DNA of 64,000 nt from Varroa destructor (GCF_002443255.2 NW_019211457.1:45363775-45427774); one strand, 5' to 3'. Positions 28,701 through 43,700 are shown, counted from the stretch's first letter. Numbers and translations are program-made. Notes: generated from the letters alone by a model not told the origin.

Positions 28701-31700
28701 GACAATACCTGCAAGGTACGTATGCACATTGTTCCGACATTACCCTGTCCCTCAACGAATTATGCGACGTCTCACTTTATATTTCGTGTGTATATCAATT
28801 TCGATGAAAATTTTCCTTGCGGTTGCCTAATCCGATTGGACAAACTAGATGGCACCGCTGTTTCTATACAGAAGCGGTTGAACCACGCAGCTATTGTTCA
28901 TCTGCAGGTCTAGTTCGAAGGCAGTTGTTTCTTTGCGAGATATTTGTAGTTTGTTTGTTTCGAATAATGTAGTGTAAAACTTAATCACCACAAGTCAAAA
29001 ACAGCGTGAACGGTACTTTAACTAGGTTTAACCGTTGTATAGGTGTACGTTTTGGGCTTTTCTGTAGCCCATGTTGAACACATGTCGAGAAAGTTTTCGG
29101 AGAAAAAAGAACGTATTCTATATTCCATTAGCTTGTTTCGCACGCTTACGCTGCTGTCTGAGTATATTCATGACAGATCTGTCAATCCGATAAACTCCAC
29201 CTACTAATGAAAGTACGTCCGCTCTCAGCAGCATGAGTTTGCTAATAATCGAAATTCAAGTTCTGTCCTGTCAAGATTTGGCAACTTGTATATACGTGAG
29301 CTATACAATCACTCGCACAAAACTCGTCCATCGGCGTGGCATTCACGTAGAGGTCGTAGCTGCACAATTGAAGCTCGTGTACACCCGTCTGGCAGGCTGT
29401 GCACAGATTCGTAACCATTTGCAATTATATATACTGCTAAGCCTGCTTTCTCAAGCCTGATCATGCGACGGATCAGTACGACGTGCGACGGATCAGTACG
29501 ACGTCAAGTCGGCCCAGTGGTCGGCCAGTGGTAACGCTGTCAGGCCACCAAGTACGAATCAATATCAGAGGGAAATTTAGCGCGTTACTCATATCAGTCC
29601 GTTTCACCTTTCGTGAAAACTATTGTTTGTTCGTGAAAACTATTAATTGTTCCTATCAATTTTGTCATTTCATTGCTACCCAACTTGAGGCTGGCCATAT
29701 TGCTTAGCCTACACTGCGCGCAGTAACATTAGATGACTATTACGGTGAGCGCCAACGGTGGCTATAAGCCGCGTACGGTGGCCGAGGACATCCCTGAGGT
29801 CAGCGACTTTCGCGTTCGCACTGTTGCACCGAACTGGGTTGGGTGGATCCCTTAAGCAGAGCTGGGTGAGTTCACGGCGACATAGACAGTAGCAAGGGCC
29901 ATAGTAGCGTCATTCGCTACGTTCAACTGAACAAATATACACCCGGCGGTTTTCTGCTCCCAGCGGCAACGAAGGGACGATTGAACACGACCGCGTCGAT
30001 GTCGGACCAGATGCGGAATTTAGCGTCGGTGGCTCCAGTCGCTGCCGGCTTCAGCTCTCCGATGCTGCCTTCCTTACACTTCACAATGTTATAGCTAGCG
30101 TAACGTTAACAGGATGCAAGCCGAGGCTCGACAGTTCCAGGTTGAAGGTGGTAAGCTTGCGCAATGCTCCCTGTATCCTCGTTTACGAAACGACAGTATC
30201 ATTGGCTGGTTTTTATGGCATTACAACAGATTCGGCGTTCACACCCATTCCAGACTGTGCTTATTGCAGCGACGTTGGCACTATAACAGATGCTCTAGCC
30301 TGAACAGGACTCGTTCTTACTGGTGTTGTTGTAGTGGTAGCAATAGCGGCAATACACGAAACGTAGGGTTGTGTTGTTGTTAACGCTGGACAGCACTTGA
30401 AGGTCGGCTGTCGGATCAGCGAATCGTACTATATGATAAGCGTAGCGAAAAGTTTCGCTTAGTGTAAAAAGTAAGAAATACTAGGGGGCAATAGGCTGCG
30501 TATGTATAAATTTTGACCGTTTCTTATTGGACCTACTTGGAGACGTACCATTGTAGCACTGTAGTGCTAAAATAGTAGGACAAATTTATCCTGTAACGCG
30601 ACCGCTCATTAATCGAGATCCTGCTACAACTAGTATGTCCATATCTAAACTAGCGTCAGGAGTATGCCTCTTGTCAGGACACAATTGAGCGAATCATCGT
30701 GAATAGTAAGCAAATTCATATAGATAATGGTGTGTATAAGCAATATTCTTTGACTTTTTTTTTTTTTTTTTATAAATAATGTCAAGCCTATTGTTGACTT
30801 TTTTCACCCATTTGTATCTGCAGGCATACCGGTTCCGAAAAAGTTGAAAACAGAAAACAAATATGGGGCTGGTTTATATGAAACTATGAGGAAGAAGCGT
30901 TGTACGGCGTGTCTATAATATGTCGACGCCAATGACCCCGATCATTCAACTGCCTACTCTATGGGCTTAGAGTAGGAACATCTTGGATTCTTCTCGTTAG
31001 AAAATGTCGTCCGCTAGAAAACGGACAACCATTACCTGCTGCTTCAATGCGAGTGATCTCTTGAAATTTAGTAAAAATTTCAGTAGAAAAAAAAAATTTT
31101 TTTTTTTTCAGTAGAAAAAAGCAGTAGAAAAGCTAGTCAAACTATTGATCTACAGAAGTAAAATTTGCTCTAGCTCTCTAGCTAGCTCACTAGACTCTAC
31201 CTAAGTCTGGTGAGAATTGACCGTCGTCCGCGACATTCTATTCAGCTTAAACAAACTCTTACGTGAGATGGATTCGTTAAGGGTACTACCTATTTAATAT
31301 ACCACGACAAGAACTTGCTCTAAAAAGTTGCGTCTCAATGATAATACGATCTGCCATGTTAACCAGAGGTGACAACATTTCGGCATTTTGTAATTGTATC
31401 CTTTTCCATTATAAGCTTTTTCCCATACTCTTTGCATAGCCCAAATGTCCCTATTTTCTCTCGAACGTTTCTTTTTAACAATGTGTGTTGTCGACCAAGC
31501 ATTCGTTAGGGAGCTGGTCCACAACTGCGGTATGAAGATCGCCGTCAGTCTCGTTACGCGTGTTAAGATACGGCGCTATGACAATCTTGACCAACCAGTG
31601 CCGGCGAAATCTTGCCTGACGTTTCGAAGCAGGCTTACGAGGTAATGCAGCGTCCTAGACGACCCCCTTAAGCTATATCCACCTAACGTCTTACGCAGCT

Positions 31701-34700
31701 GCGCCTGCTTTTGACCTGTGTTTAAGATCAGGTCTTGACGGAAGTGCAAAGCGAGCCTTTAAAAAGCAGGTGAGGGCTTAGAATTTTCCCGGGGAAAGTA
31801 ATCGGCCATTCCTTTGTATGTCTGCTTCCCAAGAGTTCCTCAGCTCGTCCTGTTGCAGCTCGAAGCGTTGCTCGGAAAAACTAGCGGGGTAGTCCTGGAT
31901 TGCAAATCTTCGTTGCACGCTGAACTAAGCGTATCCTTGCTCACAAACACAGCTCATTCCTTAATGACATTGTCATAAAAAGCAAAAAAAAAAAAAAAAA
32001 ATCATCCTAAAAGTGCAAATATTTTAAAAGGCCGTGGATATTGAAAAGACTACTAAGAGACGAAATGGGAAAATCTATTGAAACATATCCAATCTCGCGT
32101 ACCGTTTACACGCGGTGAACACATCTTGTTTTGCAATGCGGTAGTCTTTAGAATTTTTTTTTAGTAGAATTTAGAATTTTTATTCTCTTAATGGAAAGTA
32201 GATCCGAACGACTTGGAAGACATTTTCTTTGTCAGTTGAATGCAGATTGAATTTTTTTAGGTCGCAACGGAAGCTTCTCGTATATAGGAATCGACAAATC
32301 GGGCCGTTACGGCCAACGGTACGCGGAGGATGCGGGGCAAAGGCAGGCGCAAAGGGGTTCAGGAAGACTGCTGGAGTTTTCCATCCTCGCGTTCATCTTT
32401 ATTGTCGCTATAAGGAAACATCTGTACTCGATGTAACTTCTTCTAAGTCCTCTGCTGGGCCATACATTCTATATGATATATGAATATATATATATGAATG
32501 TATATATAATTTAGTTGCCTAATTTGTAAGCCGGAGTGGCCTGCAAATGTAGCTGGCTTCTTTGTTATAATATCGTAGCAAAAAAAGGCCTGAAAGTGAC
32601 TTACTAGCTGATCCATTTCGAAATTTAGAAATACGAACGCATCGGCCCGCTTTCATACTACGTACAACACAAACGATGCTATCGGATGTGCAGTAGGACA
32701 TGACCCATCGATCGCGCAGCCCAGAATTTGATAGGAATTGGCGATTCTTGTCACTTCGTTGCAATGAATAAATCTCGTTCTTGCAATTACAGAAGCGATT
32801 TGTCAATATATCCTAAGGAAAAAGACACGTGGGCCATAGCGGAAAGTTGGTACGTTGGGCTGCGCAAATCATAGCTCGGCCGAACGGCAACGGGTCGTAA
32901 AAAGCTTTAGAGGGCACGAGCGATATCGACGATCCAAGGAGTTGCGCAAGCGAAAAGCATGGTAGAGGTGCTTTTACACAGATGGGAAACGCGTTATAAG
33001 CAATTTAACATGAATGAGTAACAATATAATATCAGCTATGGATGGGAATAATATTGTTTCATTAGATATCTTTCTTTCACACAAATCTGATTTGTTTATT
33101 GAGTGGCTTCCAATATGTGTGTGAATGATGGCTGTTCTTGTTTACTAATTCTCATGTAGACTTTTTTGTTTGCTGGCAGTGAAATATTGTATCCATTTGA
33201 TTACCAGCAAACGAACTCCTTTATCGGTCTCCAGATACGAATATGGCAATCGACAATAGTACCCACCATAGCTGAGGGTACTACCCAATAGCACCTCTCT
33301 CGGAGTGCCTTCGGCATTTTTAATATGAAAAATAAATCTCCCTCGACTCCCTGAGCTTGTCGACAACAAATCCGAGCAACTATCCGAGTAGATTATCGTG
33401 TAATAAAGCTTACTTAGGAATTTCGTATATTCGTACGTATTATCCTAGACCATTTTCGCAGCTCTTTGACAACCTGATGAATACATACGTCCTTATAAAT
33501 GGTTTCCGCGCAAAAAAGCCTATTTCCCCTCTAGTTAAAATTGAAGAAGTCGACTTCTTTGTGTGTGGACAGGACTACACTGTAACTATCAGTGGACTCT
33601 TCGGGGCTAACTCTGGTTGCATTTAGTTACGTTTTTTTTGCACGAAAAAGCCTGTTCTTTTATGTAAAAAACTTTTTAGCTAGTAAATTTCTGGAGTGCA
33701 TTGGTCGAGGCAATCGACGACAATCGACTCAGCCATGGCGATTCTATGCATACTGAATAAATCAATCCTTTAGGACGATTACATCGTTCTGAGCAAATTA
33801 GGAAGAGTAGCGATTTCACCTCCATCGGTAGCTGATATAGACGTTTTCTGGAATAGGAATCAAACTGTCTGCCATAGTTGTCCTGTCAGTACCGACTCTG
33901 GAATAGCAATCCAACCAGCGACGTACAAACTAGAAGTCTATCTATCGGTACAACTTCTTCGTTGGACGATTCTGCGTGACTATTGGCTCAACACATAGGG
34001 CTTTCACATTAATCAAGAGGAAGACGACTTTCTAACGTAAACGTAGAACCTTTTAGTTGAAGTTCAACTTTTGTACGTAGTAGTAAAAAGTATTTTTGTA
34101 GTAAAAAAACAAGGCCCAGTACAGCTATAGAAGGATCATGCGCACTGTGATCGGGTAATATTCCATCCTGATACATATCAGCCTGAATAAAACGTAGGTC
34201 GCACATAAACCTGAATTTTCAAAAAAATGCTACCCTCCTTGGAGTCCTGCGCTCAACCGGAAAGCCGCTAGCATTCTGTGAACGCTAGCATAACATACTT
34301 TTCAGTTAAGGACAACTGAAAAGGCGGTTTTAGTTTTCCTTTCCGTTACGACAATTAACCGCGTGCCATTGGATGGAATCTAGCTGTTATCGAATCCATT
34401 GGAAAAGAATGTCTGCCATTAACTATTATTTTCACTTTCTCGCATTGTATGCATGTACCTCAGAAACCACCTGACATCTCTACACCCAGTTCGACTGGCC
34501 GTCCGCACAACGGCTGCGTAGTCTGACGTTAAATTAATGAATAGTTGTCCAAGGAGACGGGATGATGCATCCTTTTATAACGCTTTGTACGGCTGTGATT
34601 CACTCTAGCTGGCGAACACAACTAAGAATTTGACCTGTCTTTCTATTGAGCTCGTGCAAACTTCGTCCTTCGTTTGGTCGGCCAGCCGGGCGGTGCACTG

Positions 34701-37700
34701 ACTAGGAACGTCGATGTGACCTTCAAAAACCTCGTGGACGTGGTGGGAGCTAACCCAGGTCGACCATTGAGTCTGGGGAGCATGGGATAAAATTGGGCCT
34801 TTAGGGAATATAAACAAAGCACAGAGCGGAAGTTTGACGGTGGTTGGAATCTAGCAGCGCATTAGAAGTCTTAACGGAGGATAACGCCGCTTATTATAAT
34901 GAGGCGGCTGACACCAAACAGGGAAACACGTGTCATTAGAGTAAGAACATACCCGTTACATAGCTTATTGTGCTTAACGGGTATTCATATGCAAATTGTA
35001 CATATGTGCCATACGAGTGGCCGAGTGTGCGGTAATTGTATCGGACAACTTCTATTACATCCTTGTGCCTTAAATAGGACATAAAGTATGGCATTCAGCT
35101 CAATAATAAGTAGATATTGAAATAAAAAGAGTCACCACTTGCAGTTTATTGTGCTCAGGACATTTTGAAGACCGTTTTTATTGTCTCGCATTCTTAGATT
35201 GAACGAACGAGAGTTGAGCTTACTGTCGAAATTCGCAGTGACGGAACCAGTTACTCACGACAGGGTCTAAAAGGAGAGCGAAGTATCGAAAGTGTCCCAT
35301 TGTACTGGTAGAAAGGCTGGCTTCGATAAGCTGCGCGCTCTCGCTGTCTGTGTAATATAATGCGTCTGGAGCGATGAAAATGCCGGTGGATCCGTATTCC
35401 AGAACAGACTTCATTCCTCTCCTTCGTTCCCTCCCCACGAAACGTTGATCATCCTGTACTAATTACTTGTTAGTATGGCATCGATGGCGATCGTTGGGAT
35501 TACAGGAACCCTAATTAGCGGCAAAAGTATAAGCCGTATGACTTTTTAGTAGTGCTCTGGCCGAGAGTAAACGTTGCTATAGCAGTCGGATCGTGCTTGA
35601 GCATCATCGCATTCCCCAATGATGGCGGAGTTTCGGTTTGCCTCAAAGAGAGTTGCAGAGGCAGGCAGGTCTGCTGCGTGGACGAACCATCTTCGCCAGC
35701 ATCGCCGTATATGACTTTCAAATGAATTGTTGAGTCTTTCGAAGTTACACGGAGTTTCCCGTGTGAGAGTGATAATGCACTGAGACAATACCTTTAGATG
35801 ACAATACCTTTCAGATGTACTTTTGTACTTATACACTTTAGCACGAGTATACGTGAGTGTCAAAGCGTGGTGATAGATGACGCCAGAAGTTGGTCAGTAG
35901 ATCTGCGACAAGCTGATGATCTGCGGGGATTGAGGCCGTTACCGTTTGCCACCTGATCAAGAAAATTGCAGATCTGTGTTCTAAACGGCGGATAGCAGTC
36001 GAAGTCGCAGTTGACTGGTTTTGAAAGCAGGCACTTCCCGACCCTCTGAAAATATCTGGACGGGGACTGAACGCTTGATGAAGACATGCCTATAATTTCG
36101 ACCATACATATAGATGTATACGTACGTTGCACTGTGTGTACGCAGTAGTAGTAGTAATATAGAACTGCAAAATTGACGGGTTGCTACTCGAATATTGAGC
36201 TTTATGCTCTAGATTAGGACGTTAAATAACGCGTTTCAAGTTCGACGATCGGTACCTAAGCCGTTAGATACCGCACTAAACGGCTAACTTACAGCATAAA
36301 AAAGTTGAGCCGTAGATGCAATTTATTTATTATTATTACTGGGCAATTTATGGATCGGCACATACGTATCCCCATTGTTTGTTAATCTATCTTCTTGATA
36401 AATCCAGCTGAGCATTTGCATTCGGCATAGCACAATTGTTATTATTAATGGAGCAACAATTTTAGTTGTTTCTGGATTACTAAAAATTGATAGAGTTATT
36501 TCGATAGCATTATCCCGGCCTTCGTTGAAGTTCTGTAAAGCCCACGTGTTGTTTAGAGTCAATGAAACGTCAACCAAAAACGTTGAGGTTCGTCCTTTCT
36601 CTCAGGTATTTTCCTATTTTCTATTTCCTCTAGGGCATTGTTCGGTGAAGCTCACAGCGTGTCCTCGACCCTCGACGTGTTCGCCTGCCTTCTCCGCTCG
36701 TTTGAGGCAGCTCACCATCTCATCTTGCAAAAAAAGGGTCTCCTGACGACGCTCTGCGCCTGCGTCGTCTGTCCATTAGAGGGTGGACGATTCGCCGTTT
36801 GCGTCTGCAACGTTGGAGACTCGTTTGCCTACATCTTTAGCGAAAAACATGGAGTTCGAGAAGTTACACTGGGTATGCAATGTCAACGTAACAATAAGCT
36901 TGTTATTTTTGTTTGCTATTTGTCTTAACACTGACCTATGTTTCCGAAATCCATTTGATGTTGGGCTCTATTGTAACTTTGTAATGAGTTTTGTGCGATT
37001 CCAGCGCCAACCGGAAAACTTATCAATCAGAAGTGTTATTATAGTTTTCTAAGACTAGACTATCCTACGTTAATACCCGGTGGGGCCGATAAGCAAAATG
37101 AATCTTAATTTAAACTTACGAAAAAGTTAGTATAAAGGACTATTGAGAGTGACGGTTCCTATTAAACAAAGCTTTGATTCCAGGCTAATTGTGCGTTTTC
37201 GTAACTAGATAATTTCGTTCGGCAACGAAATACAGAGAGTCAGTTAAGTTGTTAGTAAATAACAACTGAGGTAGGATAGCTAGTGTAGGACATCTACGAG
37301 TAAACACATATGCGAACCCCATAATTCATTTCTAGTCTATTTTACGAGCACAGTATAAACACATTATCATATGCTGTTCTTGGGAGATGCGTGAACAGTA
37401 AACAAGCAAACGAGTGCAACGGTTTAGCGACTTCCGATATCAAAGGCGTAAAACGGTCGGCTGTTGTTGCCTGCCGGTCGCAGTTGTTCCTCGAAGCCCG
37501 AGGCGCGTTCGCTTACATTATCGATACGCAGGTTGTTCGGCAGCAACCAAGACATATCACGTTTTCTACAGCACGTCGTGGTACTAAAGGCGAGTTCCCG
37601 TTTACGTCACCTAGGCGTTACACGACCGTCAAGGCAGATTGAAATGAATCTTTCATGGCGTATTACTTTTACTGAGCTAACTTACATTCCTAAGATGCAC

Positions 37701-40700
37701 GCCGATGCATCCTGACTCTTTTGAGTACCCAGTCTATAGAGTACGTTTCTATATGAACTCGTAATTGAACGCATTACCTGTGGACCATATCTATGACACG
37801 ATGCTGTTCCAGGATAGCCGTTCGTTGTACGGTCTGCTCTAATCGATACCATCGTTATCTGTAGTTGAATTCATCAATATATTGCAACTGCTGTAACCAT
37901 GAGCCATGTTGACAATATATTTAGCATTGTAACCACACGAGCTTTTCGCGATTCAACAACTATGCACTCGTTTTCGATTACATTAGAAGATTGTAATATT
38001 GTTGGGTACTTCAGTCGACCAGCTTCCGCTTCTGTCTATTCTCCCAGTAAGCGAATATTGTTGGGTACTTCAGTCGACCAGCTTCCGCTTCTGTCTATTC
38101 TCCCAGTAAGCGGGACGCACCTCCTGATATCCTGTCATTGGCTAAACCGATTTAATCAAAATAACGCTTGCGTCAGCCGGAACTCCTGTGCTAGGTAATT
38201 GTTAACAAGGCTATCGTCCAGCTGACCTCTGTCATCGTGTCCGAATTACCACGAATGGCTACCAAATGGTGAAAAAAACCAGACCAAATTCCAAGTGCTG
38301 TTAACGAGTGGAAAAAGGCAGGGTTGAAGTGGAAATTGGCCACAAGGGGTTGGCAAGGAGGATTCTAACCGCCTTAAGCTGATCGTTCTAGGGGCAAATC
38401 GGGATCAGGTCGCCAACGAGTAAAGCGCTGATAGAAGTATGTTAATGAGAAATTGGGTTAACTGCATTAAACAGCGACAAAAACTTCATTCAAACAACAA
38501 CGACAAAAGCTATTCAGCTCAGCGTTTGTGGGAACCATCCGCTACAAGCCAACTGGGTGCTCCCGTTCGAAGCCCCTCCTAACAGAAACCACTTTTTTTT
38601 TTTGAATTCCCTATGGCACTGGGCGCGGTCACTTGCGAACAGGCTTATATGGGTAAAGGTGGCGTTTCTTCTGGCATAGTCACTGAGCTGAAGGCTGAGT
38701 TCGAAGTACACTTCACTGCACGAGAATAAAACGGACTTCATAATATTAATGAGCCAACTAATTTTTTAAAGGAGATTAAGATGAAAAATGCTAAGATACG
38801 TTTACTTATTATATTCAAACCTAGCAATCGGACGCGCCTACATGTTCAGTCAATCCTCTGGTATGCTTGTATTCCGAAAATAGCAGCTACTGTTTTCAAG
38901 TGGAAAATAAGGCTTCGCCTTATTATAAGGAATTTTACTTGATCGTTATCATCGGATCTTCGTAAAAAAATTGGCTATTTAAATAGCACAGAATCGAATC
39001 GAAGTGAGAATTAACAGATATGGAACTTTAAATTATTTATGCTGGACATGGCCAAAATGGAGATGTGCGTGGTCCTACCTTCTGTCGACGATGATGTACG
39101 TGATTCACGGTCAGCCGTGGCATGACATCTGTTAGACCGTTTAATTTTGTTGTAGGTGACTGCAAGCAACTGATCAAAGGTTCTATGAATTTCACGTAAT
39201 TCGGTATTTTTCTCGATTATTTTTCAATGTGTTTGCGTACAAATCGGCGATTATCTAGGCTCAAATATTAATGCAGACATGCTTTAGGCCTCTTGACTAG
39301 CAAAAAAACGCCGATAAATGAAATCTTGATTCATTCTTCTGCCTACTGGTTTCAGAGTGTCCTCATTGAGTCTGTATTCTGACAGGTCCTTTGGCAATAC
39401 TAAACAGCTCTATTCAGGCCTATTGAATTCAAGTGAATTCGATAGGAACTCTCGATAATAACCTCTTGCCAAGTCATAGTTGTGTAAATGTTACATTGTG
39501 CCTGTTGTAATGGTTAATACAAATAAAAAAAGTACACAGTTTAACCTGACTACGTTTTCAAGTTTATGTTAGCAAAGGATGAGCTTTCTTTGTCTACAAA
39601 AGAGTGAGTAAAAATATTTTTTAATTGTTTTTTTTTCGCGACCTTCGTTCTTTTTAATTTAAGATTTGTATTGACTAAGAAGCAGTATCACTTCATTAGC
39701 ATAAACGCCATATACCCGAGTAGTACATTTTTTCAGATTCACTTTATATAGTTTCAGATATTCTGGTTCTTTACGCTATCGTTTGCCCTCGCTTTTCGTT
39801 TGCAATTATCTTCAGGATCTCATGATATCTATTCTATGCGCGATATGCGGGACGCTCTTGGGGCATTGGGTCCAGTTGATGGAGAAAATCCCGAGTTGAA
39901 TAACCTCACGTTATCGTTAAGTCTCGCCGAAGAAGGTGATGTTATTTTTCTGACGTCGGACGGCATCTCAGACAACTTTGACCCCGTCGTTGGCAAGTTC
40001 GCGCTGGCGAAAAAGGCGCCTCCTGGCGGTTCAGAGGAGAGAACTGTGTCAGCCGGAGGAGCCAGTGGAACAGAACGAGGCGGCAGTGGCCGAGGAGAAC
40101 GGGAACGCACCTTGAACCACCGGAGTGGTGCCGGCGCCAGCGTGAAACGCTCGGCCAGCCACAGGATCGCATCGTCCAACGAGCGGGTTAGTATTAGGGG
40201 AAACTCGTGTTGGACACGACAAGCAGTTAAAACGTCAAGTTTAAGGACTATGGCCTTGCCTTGTGGGTAAGCAGAGCAAAAAGCCCGTAGAAGATAACTT
40301 GAGATAGAGCGGACGCTAACGCAGCGTCTCACCGGGCTAGATCTTTAAAAGGCACTTTGGGTGGACGAATAGAGCTTCATTAAACTAACCCAATAGATCT
40401 ATTCACTTGTCTGCCCGCTTTATGTTAGCGCCGTTGTGAGAGATGTTTTGTTTAAACAGAGCGAATAGGCTGGTGATCTGAGCCTATGCGCATGACGCTT
40501 GGGCCGAAAAGGCAGATTTGAAAAATTTCCCAAGCAGTTAGGCATGGCTGGGTTAAGATGCTTGATTTTGTTCTTTTCTGGTAATGTCTAACCACCAAAT
40601 TTTACCGGTCCGTGCCGTCGAGTCAAAAATATCGTAGGTTTAACATACTACTGTTTTGTTCCGATGTTTTTTTCTTTCTATTCGTCTGATTTTACTACAA

Positions 40701-43700
40701 ACACTAGAATTCCCTGCCAATTGTGGAGGCTCATCAGCGGCACGCTCTCACCCTACTCCGCATGGAAGACCTGTTGCGACACGGTGTCGGTGGTCAAGAA
40801 CAGGAAAGAAGTGCCACGGATGCCCGACAGGTAATACCCACTTAATCGGGTATCTGATAAGCAAGCAGGCATCTACAAAAAGCCGATATCAAACTGCTAT
40901 CGTTTGCCTTCGTACCAAATATCTATAAGTAACGCCATTTAGTATAACGCGTAAATATCAGTGCACTTAGAAGCTAACCGATAATGGGCCAAACGCTGTA
41001 GAGTGAGTCAGGCCAAAGTGTGACGATTCCTTGTAGTGCAAATGTCTGATGCCGATTGCCACGCTAGAGAGGGCAGTGCATCTGGAATCAAACTGAATCT
41101 TTTGCAACTAACGGTCGAAAGATTGACCCAGCGTTATGCATACGTAGGCACACGAACACACATCGCAAACAGGTCAAATATTATTGTTATCTAAAACTGC
41201 CACTTATTATTAAATACTAACTCACACACATCTACTTCAACAATCAAAATCGAAGGCATCTTTTTCGACAGTGATGTTATCAAAAAGTAGGCGTGATCTA
41301 CGTTGGTTTCCCATAAAGGGCTCATTGGACTTGCTAGCCTACAAGCTTTCATGATCTGTCCCTAACGGGTCTATTAAACCTGATATGACCGATATTATTA
41401 TGCATTTGGCCGATGCCTCTTTGTTCAGGGAAGGTTTCTCTTCACCCTTTTTTGTCCAACACATCTCGAACAATATTTCGTTCTTCGACCCCAACATCTA
41501 GTTTTTGTCGTAGAATCGCATCTTACGATAGCCCTTAATGCTCTGTAGACTGGGAAATACATTGACTACGTCAAGCAGGTTACCCAGTTACGCAGAGAAG
41601 AATTTAACTAACCGCAGAGGCCCGGGAGCCTCTACACACGTAAACAACGCTGTCTCTGCTACAGTTCAGCACCGATGATAGATAGCATCCTCGCCACTGA
41701 TGACCTAGTTTGTAGGCTGTGGCAGCCCTGATTCAGGTCGAGACGATGGATTTGGTAGCAGCGCAGAATCGTACGACTTCGATGTGTGCATCAACAGCAA
41801 CGAAACGAGTAATTCGTGGGCGCAATATGTCGAGCACGAACTAGCTATTGACCGGACTGTATGGCCGTGCGGCGGGACAGCTACCTCAATTTCAACGAAG
41901 AGCTGAGCAACCGCGAGAACTATGGGGTCGTGCACGATGATCACAAGTATTGTGTTGTACACTGACAGCGATAACTGACGAGAAGTCATCGACAGCTGAT
42001 GATAATGAAGATCCCAATTGTTTTGAAGATTATGTTAAGCATCATCCGCAAGCATATGTAACGAAATTTAGTAGCTAGCGTGAAGTAACGCCCATAGATG
42101 AATGGATAGATAGCAATTGTTGTTATCATTCGGTGGAAGGCGAATGTTTGTTATCGTTTACTAATGAATTAACCCGTGACAGGTGTGTGAACGTATGGTA
42201 GAATTTGCTACCAGGTTGACGATGGCTAAGAGAAGAATCCTTGAAGATCCCGAATTGTATAGGGACGAACACTGCACAAATAGGGTAAGTAAATCTAAAA
42301 CATTTGTTTTATCTTTATATTTTAATTATGTGTTTCCATTCACTACAGCGTATGAACTAATATCTTTTCCCGACGGTACAAGAAACTTCAGAGTATTGAT
42401 TCGTACATACAAGTACATACATCAATTCAGACAGATTCTTTGTTTGATATAAAATGACACATAAAGCGATCTGATTCGAACTGCGCGCTATATAACGATT
42501 TCAACGATAGACCTAAGTGCTAACTGACACACATCTACTTCTGTCTACTTTTGTGTTGTACAATATCATTTTACAAACGCTTCGGTCTTCATCATACGGA
42601 ATTGTAGTGAGGGATAATTGTCTCAAGTCATAAAAACAGCCAGCCCATGGCACCGTGTACCTTTCCTTTGTTCGTTCTTAACCCGTAAATACTTTGGCGA
42701 ATACACCTCACATATGCATCTATGTCCTTTTTATGTCTATTTTATGCTGGCGTGCCTTATCCTGTGTGCTTCGTTGTCAGTCATAGCTTATGATCACCAA
42801 GGAAGGCCGTTTTAGCGAAAAGCCTAACTGCAAAAACTTGCTGGCTTGGCCTAGAATCTTTCCTAGAATCCTAGAAAGTTGCCGTTCACCGCTTGTAGAA
42901 AAGCTCAAGGCGCTGTGCTTGATCAGTGGGCGGTGCATTCTTGTTCCTATGCTCCGCCGTTGCTACTTTCCTTCTATTTACAATTCAAAATTTCCCTGAG
43001 GAATAGCGCAGTGCTGAAATACGTGCGGCTTCCTTCGACCACAAGGTCTCAATGTTTTTAAACGCATGTAAGGTGGAGGTTGAACCTATGTGTCTGGCTG
43101 GTCTGACCGCAGTAACATTCGTGTTGAGTATAAGGGTGGTTAGGCTAAGAGAAGGTACGTAAATAACACGTAGACACTGGATAGACCACAATGAAAATAT
43201 TCCTGGTAATGGTATTAACATTTATTGAGGGTACGATAAGACCCGATCCAGTATCGGATATATATATCTAACGTGGACATTCACAATGATTATTATTGAT
43301 ATAATTTTAATATACTTCGTCTAGCTCGTATCCTTTATTGATATTATATTTTGCGAGCACTTTGTGCCGCTATTAAATGCCTATTTATAGTGTCTTTGAA
43401 AAACATCGACTTACCATAAATTTCCCAACTTTCCGTTTTTTCAAGCTTTTTCTCGCCAGTCTTCATAATTTTCTATATTTATCGGGTGTGCACGTTTTCA
43501 GGAGCGTCGCCAACGGGTGTGCCAAAAACTAGCTCTAGTTCCGGGTAAGTTAGACCACGCATCCCTGTGCGCCGTGCGACTCGGTATCCATCCCGCCGAA
43601 GATATCAATGTGAACGCTTCTACAAGTAACGGAAATCCTATAATGGCATCTGCATCTCCCGCGTCGGCCAACTCGAAGGTCGATCTATATGCCCCCCGAA

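Larger units (their letters stand above)
21490..36633 (+). other. 15.1-kb intron of the PP2C-like gene
   Basis: The flanking exons join in phase and the protein reads through without an obvious gap. The intron holds an (AAAT) run, long poly(T) and poly(A) tracts, short tandem duplications near 29.5 kb, hairpins at 25461 and 34298, and a GC- and CpG-rich island at about 29720-30110. GC-richer patches at 23830-24080 and 24600-25430 carry open frames I could not link to any protein family. Confidence 0.8.

Noticed and set aside
31984..32001. Poly(A) as the tail of a retroposed element
   Set aside because: No coding remnant or target-site duplication is visible around it.
37899..38198. 99-codon plus-strand open frame
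   Set aside because: It crosses the 59-bp duplication, which shifts the frame, and has no splice or family support.
39829..40332. 167-codon minus-strand open frame
   Set aside because: It is antisense to a phosphatase exon whose frame, motifs and splice phases are well supported; GC-rich coding DNA often leaves the opposite strand open.
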